A stretch of DNA of 64,000 nt from Cannabis sativa (lineage: Eukaryota > Streptophyta > Magnoliopsida > Rosales > Cannabaceae), in the NCBI RefSeq assembly GCF_029168945.1, contig NC_083605.1, positions 37,833,280-37,897,279 on the forward strand, in the 5' to 3' direction. A program made the translations under genes and the position numbers. The notes beneath the pieces are model-generated. The model was not told the DNA's origin. It searched no databases and saw nothing but the letters and a program-made list of their open reading frames with translations. Position 1 is the stretch's first letter. Each line of letters opens with the position of its first letter. Positions 10,593-22,362 of the stretch are shown in pieces.

Positions 10593-12001
10593 AAGAAAGA
10601 AGGCAAACTTGAATCACGAACTGAAGTTTGCATGTTTGTCGGAAATTCTAAAGAGACTAGGGGTGGACTGTTTTATAGTCACAAGGATAACAAAGTGTTT
10701 GTTTCTACAAATGCTACTTTTCTTGACGAAAACTATATTAAAGACAACAAACCGAAAAGTAAAATTATACTAGAGGAAATGCTTTCAGATATAATTCCTT
10801 CCAATGTTCCGTCCTCTTCCACTCAAGAAGAGGACAATCCCACTCCCTCAGTCGAACCAACTGAGAAAACTACTACCAAAGTTCCTGTTCAGAAGATCAC
10901 CGCTCCGATCTTCGTAGTGGGAGGGTTTTCACAAAACGAGCTCGTTATGGCTTGGATGGTGAAATCAATATGGTCGTTGATGACGGTATTGATGACGACC
11001 CATTAACCTATAAACAGGCAATGGCTAGTCCGCAACGGAAACGATGGTCAGCCGGCATGGATTTAGAAATGGATTCCATGAAAAAGAACAAAGTTTGGGA
11101 ATATGTAGACGCACCTGATGACTATCATCCAATCGGATGTAAGTGGGTTTACAAGAAGAAAAGAGGCGCTGGAGGCAAAGTTGAAACTTTTAAAGCTAGA
11201 CTTGTAGCCAAGGGTTATACCCAAAGAGAAGGTGGGGACTATGAGGAAACTTTTAGTCCTGTTGCCATGCTCAAATCCATCCGAATTCTTCTCTCCATAG
11301 CCGCCGCTTTCGATTATGAAATCTTGCAAATAGATGTCAGGACTGCCTTCCTTAATGGGATACTTGAAGAAACCATCTATATGGAGCAACAAGAAGGCTA
11401 TGTTCTTCCAGGGCAGGAAAAGAAAGTTTTCAAATTAAATAAGTCTATCTATGGACTTAAGCAAGCTTCTCGCTCATGGAACAAAAGGTTTGATGAAATC
11501 ATCAAGACCTACGACTTTCTTCAGAATGAAGATGAACCTTGTGTTTACCAATTCAAGGAAGACCAAATAGTAGTATTCCTGGTCCTTTATGTTTGCGACA
11601 TTTTGATTATTGGAAACAATATCATGAAAATGACTAACATCAAGGAATGGCTTAACACTCAATTCGATATGAAAGATTTGGGTGAGGCAGCCTATGTTCT
11701 TGGTATTTAGATTATAAGAAACCAGAAGAACAGATCTCGTGCTATCTCTCAAACAACCTACATTGACAAAGTTTTAGAGAGATTCTCCATGAACAACACC
11801 AACGGGGCAAACATGCCTTCTAGATATGGTATTCGTCTATCTAAGGAACAGTCTCCTACTGATCCTCAAGAGATAGAGGACATGGCGAAAATTCCTTATG
11901 CTTCTGCAGTTGGAAGTCTAATATATGCAATGTTATGCACTAGACCTGACATCTCCTATGCAGTTGGAATCGTGAGCAGGTATCAGTCAAATCCAGGATA
12001 G
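10593..12001 (+). pseudogene. Copia-1 integrase C-terminus and reverse transcriptase
   Basis: The frame continues in phase to about 10910, shifts frame, and enters a copia reverse transcriptase (RVT_2) at 10952-11710: VWEYVDAP, GCKWVYKKKR, KARLVAKGYTQ, QIDVRTAFLNG and SIYGLKQASRSWN in order. RT copies element RNA into DNA. The catalytic box usually read YVDD is YVCD here, with Cys encoded at 11594-11596, so one metal-binding Asp is lost. A TAG at 11708-11710 (after YVLGI) and another near 12001 interrupt it; the frame continues through PYASAVGSLIYAMLCTRPD. The protein could not be active even if the stops were read through. Confidence 0.9.
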
Positions 12002-12236
12002 GAACATTGGAATGCAGTTAAGTATATTCTGAAATACTTAAAGAGTACAAGGAATCTTGTGTTAGTCTACAAGGAATCTTGTGTTAGTCTACAAGAGGTT
12101 CTGAAATGCAAGAGGGGACGTACTGGTTGAGAAAGTGGACACAGAAGACAACCTAGTAGATCCATTCACCAAAGTCTTGGCAGTAACTGCATTTGAAAAG
12201 AACCGTCGGAATTTAGGCTTAATTGATATGTACTGA
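12002..12236 (+). pseudogene. Copia-1 RNase H remnant and pol end
   Basis: After EHWNAVKYILKYLKSTRN the sequence has a 22-bp tandem duplication (12047-12068, 12069-12090) that changes the frame. It then jumps to the last part of a copia polyprotein (DNLVDPFTK, ending IDMY and a TGA at 12234). The RNase H catalytic core is deleted; it would normally remove the RNA strand during cDNA synthesis. The polypurine tract and 3' LTR follow at once, showing this is the natural end of pol. Confidence 0.82.
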
Positions 12237-12250
12237 TTAGTTTTATACTA

Positions 12251-12265
12251 GTGCAAGTGGGAGTT
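12251..12265 (+). other. Copia-1 polypurine tract
   Basis: GTGCAAGTGGGAGTT lies directly before the 3' LTR and would prime plus-strand DNA synthesis. The same tract is found in reverse at 19751-19766 in copia-4. Confidence 0.85.
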
Positions 12266-14179
12266 TGTTGGGTTTTACGCCCTAAATAAAACTAAATTTC
12301 AATGTAATCCATTTTATTCAACATCAATAAAGAAACAGAAGTATTTTTCATTCATTTGTTTATGTTTTGGTTCACCTTATCAATTGCTTGTCTATTTGAT
12401 TTATAAATTCATCCAAAACCCTTTTCACATACTTGATCATGTTTATTGTGTTGTCAACACATTGGAAAGTAAACATGACTATGTGAATAAAGATTCGTAG
12501 ATTTATCAGATGACGGGGTTTTACTGATATGAAAATCTACAACAGAGTTTACTTGCATTTGGAGAAGTGCTATGTTCTTTCCAGAGCATTGGTTAAATTA
12601 AAGCTTAAGTTGGGTGCATAGAGTATGCATCGAAAGGGACCGATATTGAACTTTGACATAGATTTTATTAAACTTACCGTAATATCTATTCAAGTCAATA
12701 TCGCCTAGTTGATCCTAGATCAAATGATCTTAATGCTGATATGATTAGGTTCAATCTCAAGAGTGTTATTCGTGTTCTTTGATTTGTTAATTAAGCCTAC
12801 TTTTGGGTCAGGGTGATACGTACATTTTGGGAACACGGTAGTGCAATTGAGTGGGAGCGCTAACATAAATATGGAATCTATAGCTTCTATCTGGTAAATA
12901 GAAAGTAAAGGATGATTTCCTTTGAGCTTGACCAAAAGAAAATAAATGGTGGAGTACTCACTTCACATGGCTGAAATATCATTTATACGGGGTTAAGTGT
13001 TTTAAGGATAAAATACATTGTAGGGTGTTACCGTAATCTAATCCCTTTACAGTGTAGATCATTCATATAGAAGATCATTGATCAAATTAGGATTATAACA
13101 ATGGATAACTAATGACGTGTCGATATGGTGGAACATATAGAGCGTTCTATATACTGAGAGTGCAATTCTAAGTTCTATGCGTGGATTCAACGAAGAATTA
13201 ATAAGTTAGTGAATTTAGGTTATAAATTCTTGATCTGGTTATTGGAAGCTCGGTTAGATAGACCCATGGTCCCCCCACTAGTTGAGACAATATAATATTA
13301 CTTGTAAGACTCATTTAATTGGTTTTGATTAATCAATTATAATTCTCAAATTAGACTATGTCTATTTGTGAATTTTTCACTAAGTAAGGGCGAAATTTTA
13401 AAGAAAGAGTTTTTAGGGCATATTTGTTAATTAAGATACTTCGTATGGTTCAATTAATAAATATGATAAATGACAATATTATTTAATATTTATTTATAGT
13501 TATTAAATAGTTAGAATTGGCATTTAGATGGTTGAATTTGAAAATTTGCATTTTTGAGAAAGTAAGATGCAGAATTGATAAAACTACAAAATTTGCAAAA
13601 GTGAGGCCCAAATCCATATGGCCTTGGCCGACAACTTTTATAGGAAATATCATCTGATATTTTCATTATGTTAATGCCAAATAATTCAAGCCTAACCTTA
13701 TGTGGTATGCTATAAATAGATAGTGAAGGCTTCAGGAAATTTACCCTTTCACATCTTTTTTCCTTCAAGAGAAAAACCTGAGCCTTCTCTCTCTAAAACT
13801 AGCTGCCACCTTTACCCTCTTCTTCTTCATTGTAAATTTCGAACCTCTTAGTGATAGAGTAGTGCCCACACACAGCAAGTGATACCTCAATCATAGTGAG
13901 GAAGATCGTGAAGAAAGACATTCAACAAGAAGGAGATTCAACACTAAAGAAATGAGAGAAAGAGATCCAGGTTCAGATCTTGATAATACTCTGCGACAGA
14001 AAGGATACAAGGGTTAGAGATCTGAACGGAAGGAGACATATTATTCCGCTGCACCCAATGTAAGGTTTCTCATACTTTATATGTGTTTAATTTTATTATC
14101 GTTTTAGAAGTTCATATTTAGGGTGTTAATCAACATACTTGTGAGTAGATCTAAGATCCTGGTAAAATAATTTCCAACA
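12266..14179 (+). repeat. Copia-1 3' LTR
   Basis: This 1914-bp LTR begins TGTTGGGTTTTACGCCC and ends AATTTCCAACA. It pairs with 571-2478. A TATA box sits at 13711-13719. The right flank GGAAG (14180-14184) matches four of five bases of the left flank. Confidence 0.95.
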
Positions 14180-14590
14180 GGAAGTGCTAGAGAATGATCT
14201 CCTTGCATTCGACATTGTCTTTTCATAAAAAACAATTCAGTGTTAAGCTTGTCTATGTCAGATGAGATCAAATTGTTGATCATGAAGGATACAACAAATG
14301 GGCTATACTCAGAAGATAAACTGTTGAGAACAAATTGAACTATTTTTTCTTTTGACAACAAAATTCCCAACATAGTTATATTCTAGTGATACTCTGACCA
14401 GGAGTCATCTTTGTACTTTCGAGTTCATTTGCAAATGCGTTAAGTAAAAGAGAATTGGGGTGAGAATCATTAAACAATAGTTTGACAACTACAAATATAA
14501 ATAAACAGAAGTTAATTACTTGGTTCAATATAAATTTAGACACATATTCAGAAAACATATTTAAATTATTTTCCAACGTTTTCAATAAAT
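14180..14590 (-). pseudogene. Copia-2 gag, central piece
   Basis: On the minus strand this encodes a piece of copia Gag homologous to copia-1 gag at 5248-5599: LSKEKIVQFVLNSLSSEYSPFVVSFMINN, continuing to DKLNTELF. The upstream part (DSHPNSLLLNAFANELESTKMTPG) lies in another frame at about 14376-14470, so there is at least one frameshift. The piece ends at 14180 where copia-1 was inserted and resumes beyond 570. Gag would form the particle shell; this copy is dead. Confidence 0.82.
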
Positions 14591-14852
14591 TAAATTAAAA
14601 TAAAATGTCTCGTTTAGGCGAGAGTCAAAAATATCATCTATTGAATAGAGTAGTCAGCTCATCTAAAATTGACACTATTTTAGTAACCTTTTATTTGATC
14701 AAAATAAGAATCCAACATTGTCCCGTTTATGCGAGAGTCATGATCATTCTTATTTTATGAGCTTCTAAAATTGTTTCAAACTTTGTAAACCATATTCTAA
14801 GCAGTCACTATTTGGGTGATCATTAATAAGAATAAAATTTACTACAATATTT
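14591..14852 (-). other. Copia-2 leader, proximal piece
   Basis: This non-coding minus-strand sequence is homologous to the end of the copia-1 leader (about 4960-5240). It includes two reversed copies of the GACTCTCGCCTAAA-type motif at about 14605 and 14718. It is cut by the copia-3 insertion, whose left TSD copy TATTT is 14848-14852. Confidence 0.8.
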
Positions 14853-15305
14853 TGTTAAGAATACTGTAAAACTTAATTTAGCCCTAATTAATTCAAGAGA
14901 ATCAAACAATAGAATATAGATTAGTAGAAGCGTACCAGAATCCATATAATCAATTTTGTAATGACCTTGATTGGTATGATCTTCCCATTTGCATCGAAAC
15001 CTTTCTCTAAAACTTTTTCTCTTGCTGATGGGGATACAAGAGTGAAAAGATACGATGCAAATGGGGACCATTACCCGTTATATTACCAACAGACAAACCT
15101 GTTGGTAATATTTATTGACTATTTCTATTTGGCCCCTCATCAAAATAGAAATTGTCCTTACAGTATCCACATATTAAAATCATGACAATCATGCCGTTAT
15201 GTCATAAACTTTATTCTAAAATAGACCAGATAAATTTGACTTATTTATTTGATGACCCAACACACATTTCATATATACAATTGTGACCCCAATAAATTTC
15301 TAACA
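14853..15305 (-). repeat. Copia-3 3' LTR (left)
   Basis: This 453-bp LTR pairs with 36105-36557, which is the same length. On its own strand it begins TGTTAGAAATTTATTGGGG and ends AGTATTCTTAACA. About 22 substitutions and no indels separate the pair by eye. Confidence 0.95.
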
Positions 15306-15724
15306 ATCTCTCACTGGGTCACATATGTATACATACAAATATGTTAACCTTATTGAGCTCATAATTTTGTCATCAAATCCATAGGCATGTGCAATCTCGT
15401 CCATTAACTATATCAACATAGGATCAAAGCGATTTTCGTTGTATCAATCACAACTAAACCCATCAATGGTCACATACATCAACTTATCCAAAGGACATAG
15501 ATCAATCATGAGAATGTGGTATGAAAATTACATGCATGGTGATCTATTCATGTCAATTTTCAATTGGTCCTACTTTACTTTATGGAGATTAAAACTTTAG
15601 CTTAAATGTACAAAGTGAAATAAACTGAATAACATAATTTCTGATCAGAAAAATATCCAAATACACATGTTTCATGAAACAAATAAAACACAATAAGGAT
15701 AATAAAGACAGACTCCCACTGAAT
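15306..15724 (-). other. Copia-3 polypurine tract and 3' untranslated region
   Basis: Next to the LTR, 15306-15320 reads on the minus strand as GACCCAGTGAGAGAT, the purine tract that primes plus-strand synthesis. The rest is AT-rich and non-coding up to the pol stop codon. Confidence 0.8.
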
Positions 15725-16293
15725 CTAGATATCCTCATAATCTAAAACACCCTTACGAGCAATGTGCTCATGAAAGACCTTGGGTGGCAAACCATTAGTA
15801 AAGGGGTCTGTAATCATGGAGTTTGTACCTAAGTGTTCTATACCAATCTGTGCACTTTGTACCCTTTCTTTTACAACAAGGAACTTGATGTCAATGTGTT
15901 TTGACTTCGTCGAGCTCTTATTGTTGTTAGAATACAATATAGCTGACTTATTGTCACAATACAACTTAAGTAGTCTTTCAATTCTATCCACAATACGCAG
16001 CCCAGTGACAAAGTTTCTCAACCATTTACCATGGTTGGATGCCTCGATCATAACATGCAACAAATTCTACTGCCATTTGTGGATGAAGCTATGAGTGTTT
16101 GTTTTTCACTCCTCCATGATATAGCTTCACCACCTAACAGATATATGTAGCCCAAAGTAGATCTCCTACTATCTTGGCATCCCGCAAAGTCGGAGTCAGA
16201 ATATCCAATGATCTCAAAGTGATCTGACCTCCTATATGTGAGCATGTAATCTCTTGTTCTCTTCAAATATCTCATAACCTTTTTGGCTACTTT
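15725..16293 (-). pseudogene. Copia-3 RNase H
   Basis: This is the last domain of the copia polyprotein on the minus strand. The first part (16275-16048) holds MRYLKRTRDYMLTY, then the RNase H signature YSDSDFAGCQDSRRS with its catalytic Asp, and SWRSEKQTLIASST. A frameshift after ASST destroys the segment that normally carries the catalytic Glu. The second frame (16063-15725) continues with LYCDNKSAI and SKHIDIKFL and ends in the usual pol C-terminus before a stop at 15725. RNase H would degrade the RNA template. One short break separates it from the upstream RT. It is inactive. Confidence 0.88.
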
Positions 16294-17547
16294 CTAGTAA
16301 TCAATTCCTGGATTGCTTAAGTATCTGCCTAACACTCCAACAATGTACGTTATATCCGGACGCGTACAAACTTGAGCATACATTAGACTCCCAACAGCCG
16401 AAGCGTAGGGAATCTTTTGCATTTCCTGAATTTCAAGGCTTCCTTTAGGGCATCGTTTAAGACAAAATTTTTCTCCTTTAACGACAGGGGTATCACCTGG
16501 TCTACAATCTTGCATGCCAAACCGTTTGAGTACTTTATCAATGTAGCCCTTTTGTGATAATCCAAGAATACCCCGAGAACGGTCTCGATGTATTTGAATT
16601 CCTAAAACAAAAGAGGCGTCACCAAGAACTTTCATCTCAAAATGCTTCAATAGAAATCTCTTGGTTTCGTGCAATAAGCCTATATCATTAGTGGCAAGCA
16701 ATATGTCATCGACATATAGAACTAGAAATATACACTTACTCTCACTAAACTTATGATACACACAATCATCAACAGCGTTCATCTCAAAACCAAATAAGAG
16801 AACAACTTGATGAAATTTGTGGTACCATTGACGGGAAGCTTGCTTGAGTCCATAGATGGATTTTTTTAATTTGCAAACAATTTTCTTTGGGTCACCACAC
16901 ACAAAGTTTTCTGGTTGCTCCATATAAATTGTCTCATCAATGTCGCCATTGAGAAACACTGTTTTAACATCCATCTGATGTAACTCAAGATCAAAGTGAG
17001 CAACAAGTGCCATTATTATTCTAAAAGAGTCTTTCGATGAAACCGGAGAGAAAGTCTCTTTATAATCAATGCCTTCTTTCTGAGTGTAGCCTTTTGCTAC
17101 AAGACATGCCTTAAACCTCACCACATTACCATTTTCATCCCTCTTGGTTTTAAATATCCATTTACAACCAATTGGTTTTACACCTTCTGGGAATGGGACA
17201 ACTTCCCAAACTTTATTGTCTTGCGTAGACTTATTCTCTTCATTCATGGCATCATTCCACTTTTGAGAATTGGAACTTTTCATGGCCTGATGAAAGTTGA
17301 TTGGATCATCTTCCATCATTCCAATGTCATCCTCATGTTCTTGAAGATACACTATGTATTCATCTAGATTAATAGCATTTCTTCTTTCTCTAGTGGATTG
17401 TCGCAAAGGCACATGTTCTTGAGGTTGTTGAGTTTGTACCTCTGGGGTTTGATTGACTATGTTTGGTTGCTCTTGATCTAAAACTTGATCAATATTAGGA
17501 TTGGAATCCTGAACATTGTCAAAAGAAACTAATGGAATTGGAATCAA
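16294..17547 (-). CDS. Copia-3 reverse transcriptase segment, open frame
   Basis: This 417-codon uninterrupted frame encodes a complete RVT_2 domain. A linker rich in Gln and Pro (about residues 20-60) precedes GCKWIFKTKRDENGN (about 125-140), FKACLVAKGYTQKEG, QMDVKTVFLNGD, SIYGLKQASRQW, the catalytic YVDD (16705-16716) and PYASAVGSLMYAQVCTRPD near the end. RT copies element RNA. This is the best-kept coding part of copia-3, although the integrase before it and RNase H after it are broken. The first Met is simply the first in frame; the natural product is a polyprotein, so it is not a true start. Confidence 0.9.
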   Translation of the reverse strand: MIPIPLVSFDNVQDSNPNIDQVLDQEQPNIVNQTPEVQTQQPQEHVPLRQSTRERRNAINLDEYIVYLQEHEDDIGMMEDDPINFHQAMKSSNSQKWNDAMNEENKSTQDNKVWEVVPFPEGVKPIGCKWIFKTKRDENGNVVRFKACLVAKGYTQKEGIDYKETFSPVSSKDSFRIIMALVAHFDLELHQMDVKTVFLNGDIDETIYMEQPENFVCGDPKKIVCKLKKSIYGLKQASRQWYHKFHQVVLLFGFEMNAVDDCVYHKFSESKCIFLVLYVDDILLATNDIGLLHETKRFLLKHFEMKVLGDASFVLGIQIHRDRSRGILGLSQKGYIDKVLKRFGMQDCRPGDTPVVKGEKFCLKRCPKGSLEIQEMQKIPYASAVGSLMYAQVCTRPDITYIVGVLGRYLSNPGIDY

Positions 17548-17943
17548 CTCATCTTCAAGAGAAGTGGGTGATTCTAAATCCTCCTCAAAACCAAAGTCCT
17601 TAACCGTATTTCTCCCCCCAAACTCAATATCCTCAAAAAATTTGCAGTTCCCGTTTCAAATATATTCTTTACTTTGGGATCATAAAACTTGAAACCCCTA
17701 GATCGTTCAGAATATCCAATAAAGTAGCTACTCACAGTTTTGGGTTCCAGCTTCTTTTCATTTGGCCTATAAAGCCTAGCCTCAGCTGGACATCCCCAAA
17801 CATGAAAGTGCTTAAGACTAGGCTTTCGCCCCGTCCAAAGCTCGTAAGGTGTTTTAGCAACTGCTTTAGTTGGTACCCTATTCAAAATGTAGCTACTGTC
17901 TTCAGTGCCTCTCCCCAGAGTGACTCTGGTAAGGTTGAATGAC
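17548..17943 (-). pseudogene. Copia-3 integrase C-terminal part
   Basis: The minus strand encodes SLWGEALK, then after a one-base frame change ILNRVPTKAVAKTPYELWTGRKPSLKHFH and WGCPAEARLYRPNEKK. This is the stretch following the catalytic core of copia integrase and leading to RT. Frameshifts lie near 17880 and 17640. It is separated from the integrase core (22363-22858) by copia-4, whose TSD TGATC occupies 17944-17948. It is non-functional. Confidence 0.85.
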
Positions 17944-17948
17944 TGATC

Positions 17949-19750
17949 TGTTGGAAATTATTTTACCAGGATCTTAGATCTACTCACAAGTATGTTGATT
18001 AACACCCTAAATATGAACTTCTAAAACGATTATAAAATAAACACATATAAAGTATTAGAAACCTTACATTGGGTGCAGCGGAATAATATGACTCCTTCCG
18101 TTCAGATATCTAACCCTTGATTCCTTTCTGTAGCAGAGCATTATCAATATCTGAACCTGGATCTCTTTCCCTCCTTCTTTAGTGCTAAACTCCTTCTTGT
18201 TGAATGTCTTTCTTCACGATCTTCCTCACTATGATTGAGGTATCACTTGCTGTGTGTGGGCACTACTCTAACACTAAGTGATTTCGAAATTTGAAGGAAG
18301 AAGAGAGAGAAGAAGGTGGCGGCTAGGTATAGAGAGAGAAGGCTCAGGTTTTTCTCTAAAGAAAAGTCAGAAGTTAAGTGTAAATTTCATGAAGCCTTCA
18401 CTATCTATTTATAGCATTCCACTAGGGTTAGGTTTGAATTATTTGGCATTAAAATAATGAAAATATCAGATGATAAATTCTATGAAAGTGGCCGACCCTA
18501 TACAGTATGGATTTGGGCCTCATTTTTTGCAATTTTGCACTTTTATCATTTCTGCATTTCATTTTTTCAAAAATGCCAATTTTCAAATTCAACCATTTAA
18601 ATGCCAATTCTAACTATTTAATAACTATAAATAATTATTAAATAATATTGTCATTTATCATATTTATTAAATGAACCATAAAAAGTATCATAATTAACAA
18701 ATACGCCCCTAAAACTCTTTCTTTACAATTTCGCACTTACTTAGTGAAAAATTCACAAATATACATAGTCTAATTTGAGAATTATAATTGATTAATCAAA
18801 ACCAATTATATGAGTCTTACAAGAAATATTATCTCAACTAGTGGGGGGACAATGGGTCTATATAATCGAGCTTCCAATAACCAGATCAAGAATTTATAAC
18901 CTAAATTCACTGACCTATTAATTCTTCGTTGAATCCACGCATAGAACTTAGAATTGCACTCTCATTATATAGAATGCTCTATATGTTCCACCATATAGAC
19001 ACATCATTAGTTATCCATTGTTATAATCCTAATTTGATCAATGATCCTCTATATGAATGATCTACATTGTAAAGGGATTAGATTACCGTTACACCCTACA
19101 ATGTATTTTATCCTTAAAACACTTAACCCCGTATAAATGATATTTCAGCTTATGTGAAATGAGTACTCCACCATTTATTTTTGTTTGGTCAAGCTCGAAG
19201 GAGATCATCCAATACTTACTATTCGCCAGATAGAAGCTATAGATTCCATGTTTATGTTAGCGCTCCCACTCACTTGCACTACCGTGTTCCCAAAATGTAC
19301 GTATCACCCTGACCTAAAAGTAGGCTTTACTAACAAATCAAAGAACACGAAGAGCCTATTGAGATTGAGCCTAATCATAACAGGATTAAGATCATTTGAT
19401 CTAGGATCAACTAGGCGATATTGACTTGAATAGATATTACGGTAAGTTTAATAAATCTAAGTCAAAGTTCAATATCGGTCCCTTCCGATGCATACTCCAT
19501 GCACCCAACCTGAGCTTTACTTCAACCAATGTTCTGGAAAGAACATACCATTTCTCCAAATGCAAGTAAACTCGGTTGTAGATTATCATATCAGTAAAAC
19601 CCTGTGTCTGATAAATCTAGGAAACTTTATTTACATAGTCATGTTATAAATCATGTGAACCATGCAACATTAAATGTTATTTCCGATCTATATTAATAAG
19701 TAAATCTGATTATATTGAAACGAGTTTTATTTAGGGCATAAAACCCAACA
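17949..19750 (-). repeat. Copia-4 3' LTR (left)
   Basis: This 1802-bp LTR on the minus strand begins TGTTGGGTTTTATGCCC at 19750 and ends TTTCCAACA at 17949. A reversed TATA box (TATAAATAG) is at 18405-18413. It is homologous to the three plus-strand LTRs of the family, with a small deletion near 19640. Confidence 0.95.
18405..18413 (-). promoter_or_regulatory. TATA box of copia-4 LTR
   Basis: On the minus strand this reads TATAAATAG, in the same place relative to the LTR end as at 2011 and 13711. Confidence 0.65.
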
Positions 19751-22231
19751 AACTCCCACTTGCACTAATATAAAACAAAAAGTGCATTTCAAATAATCTC
19801 AACATCTTGATATACAAATCAGGTGTAGTAGTAGTAAACTCCTCATAATCGGATCTGAAAGGTTGATTTAAACACAACCTTTTCTCCACCATTACTCTTC
19901 CTTAATCACAAAATCATTGATAATGTGAAATTCCTCTCTATATGTCTACTCTTTATGGGATACTGGATTCTATACCTTTGGCAACTACTTTTGGTTAATC
20001 AGGAAATTAACACTAGTAGTTAAGGCAATTTGGAATGGTGCCAAAAATGTATAGAACTTTCCTTAGACTGAATAAGTACCTTTCCTGCAACTTTAACATT
20101 GAGTCCCTTTCTGGTAGACCTAGAGACTTCAGATAGGTTTTTACACTTCTCCAAAATCACCATTCCACCCACAGAGTAATCACCATCTCATCAGAAAGAT
20201 TTTCTAGCACAAAGGCAAATCTCGAAATCTGATTTTGTGTACTCTAAGAGTTTTAAATACACCCTTACTGACCAACATATAGTTCCTCTTCTTAATCTTA
20301 AGATTTACTTGATTGTCTTCCAATGTTCTTCTCCCAGATTAATTTGATACCTACTCATTACTCCCACTCAACAACAGGTGTCGGGTCTAAGGCATACTAA
20401 AGCATATCTGAGACCTCTCACTATTGATATAAGAAATTATTTCATGGCTTTATCTTTTCTGGAATAGTTGAGACTTTTCCTTAGATAAATAAAATCTATG
20501 CCTAGAAGTCGAGAAGCTTCTATAGATTGCCATTAGAAAGATAATGCTTCAGCATCTTACTAAAGTAAGTTGCTTGCACTAGAGTAAGTAATTACCAGGT
20601 ATACCACAAGCCATAGGTTTAGATAAACTCAAACCTATAATACTAGGAACAGGAAGTTTTGTTAAGTCCATTGAATAGACTTATTAACGAAAGTTTCCTT
20701 TTATGTCCTTGTAATAGAAAAATTTAGGTTACTCCATGTGAATGGATTAAACCATAGTTCTATTGGCTTTTCTTCTTAGTTTCTTATCTTGACAATCCAT
20801 TACTTGTTTAAACTCACAATGGATTTTAATCACTAGTGTCTTCCAAGTTATAAGAGGGTGAGTTCCTAGAAACTCTCCCACTACAACAAGGTACCGTGAA
20901 CTATGTCAAAGAAAACTAAATGGTATAGACCTCTTCAGTTGTGTTAAGACAACAGAGGCAGTGGGATCATCATATGTCAAATAAGATGATAGAACACTTT
21001 TGGAATCAAGAAAAAATATCTCCTTTATTTTCTACTTTATTTTCAGACTTAGTCATTATCTTAGAAAAGTTGTATTTGTTTAAACAAACACTTTCTTATC
21101 TATTGACTATGGGATGGTCCACCCCTAATTACTTAGAATAACTAACAAACATGCAAACCATGGTTAACAGTTCTAGCTTTTCTTAAGATTTTGATTAGGT
21201 CATCCATGAATCTAGTAATGATTTACTTTAAGTATACAGCCATTGCATCATTCTGAAATTGTATTATCATAGAAGGACTTAGGCAACGACTAGTAACTAA
21301 TCATCAATATGCAAATCAAAATTTCTGTGGAGGTAAGTTTGGATATAATTCAAAAATCAATTTAATGATCTTTGAACTGCATATCTACTAACTATTTCTC
21401 CACCCCTATCAGTTCGCAAGATCTTTAACCACTTTTCTTAATGGTTTATCACCATTGCAAGAAATTCAGAAATTTTTCAAACATTTCAAATTTCTTTGCA
21501 TAAGGTATAATCTAGAGTTATCGTCTTAAGAATACAGCGAAAAACTCATATCCATCCCTGAATGTACATCCATCTACGAATGAGATGAACAACTTTCTGT
21601 GGATATAGGCATATTAACTCTTTGCAGAGATTGATATTGTCAAAACTACTATGAACAAGATACAAATGCCATAGATTAATAAATGTGGTTGTGTCTTTTG
21701 ATGACTTAGATTTATTTACACCAAACAGTTCTTAGAATATTGCAAGTGGATCCTGGTCACAGAATACTAAACTCATATTCCATACAGTTTGAATCCATTG
21801 AAAATGGTTATTAAACACTTGTGAAAGTGTAACTATATTGTATCCTGGAATTAGAAATATAAGAAAATTTATGTTTGGAATCTAAAATGAAAGTCAAAGA
21901 CTTAAATTTATACCAAATATAATGAGTAATTCTTCTTGGACCACCACTACTAATTTAAACTCTAAGTCAGATTTGCCCACACAAGTAGGAGATATCTAAG
22001 ATTGAGGATTTATATCATTTGCGAATAGAATTTTGGGTTTATAATCATATGCCTCATTTAATTTCTGAAGAGAAATATAGAATGACATTAAATGATTTAT
22101 AGACTATTCATCCAATAATATGTTATGGAGCTAATTTAAAATGAATAAGCTAAAAGGAATTAGGATAATTTCGTTGTTTAAATAAGAATCCGACGATGCT
22201 CCGATTAGCGAGAGTCAAAGTAATCTTATTT
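19751..22231 (-). pseudogene. Copia-4 internal region, decayed pol
   Basis: No long open frame survives, but patches are recognisable on the minus strand. Near 19751-19766 is the reversed polypurine tract. About 19880-19950 resembles the end of RNase H (HIER followed by a VEK-like stretch). Around 21390-21430 integrase reads KILRTDRGGE, and around 21510-21600 GYEFF followed by a run like copia-1 integrase. At 22185-22231 a reversed leader motif adjoins the LTR fragment, so gag and protease are deleted. Many stops, frameshifts and small deletions make it the most degraded pol in the left half. Domain limits are approximate. Confidence 0.7.
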
Positions 22232-22362
22232 ATACATTATGTACATATAATCATGAAAGAAATCATGTGAACCATGCAACATTAAATGTTATTTCTGATC
22301 TATATTAATAAGTAAATCTGATTATATTGAAATGAGTTTTATTTAGGGCATAAAACCCAACA
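22232..22362 (-). repeat. Copia-4 5' LTR fragment (right)
   Basis: Only the first 131 bp or so of the LTR remain, ending CATAAAACCCAACA at 22362, which is the reversed LTR start. The inner boundary is judged from where similarity to the solo LTR (7603 onward) stops. Confidence 0.88.

Larger units (their letters stand above)
571..14179 (+). mobile_element. Copia-1, LTR retrotransposon with two nested insertions
   Basis: This Ty1/copia element has a 5' LTR (571-2478), primer-binding site, long leader, gag, protease, integrase, reverse transcriptase, RNase H remnant, polypurine tract and 3' LTR (12266-14179). The order PR-INT-RT-RH is diagnostic of copia. The 5-bp flanks are TGAAG (566-570) and GGAAG (14180-14184), a target-site duplication with one mismatch. 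It sits in the gag of copia-2, which resumes at 14180. Without the nested gypsy LTR fragment and solo LTR it would be about 9.9 kb. LTRs of 1.9 kb and a leader over 2 kb resemble the Angela lineage, which is an inference. Stops, a frameshift, an RT active-site change and an RNase H deletion make it non-autonomous. Confidence 0.93.
17949..22362 (-). mobile_element. Copia-4, decayed copia-1-family element with truncated 5' LTR
   Basis: This minus-strand copy of the copia-1 family is inserted in copia-3 integrase. It has a full 3' LTR on the left (17949-19750), a reversed polypurine tract, a decayed internal region and only about 130 bp of the 5' LTR at the right (22232-22362). Perfect TSDs TGATC lie at 17944-17948 and 22363-22367. 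Since both outer LTR ends and the TSD survive, the loss of most of the 5' LTR and leader was an internal deletion. Confidence 0.92.
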
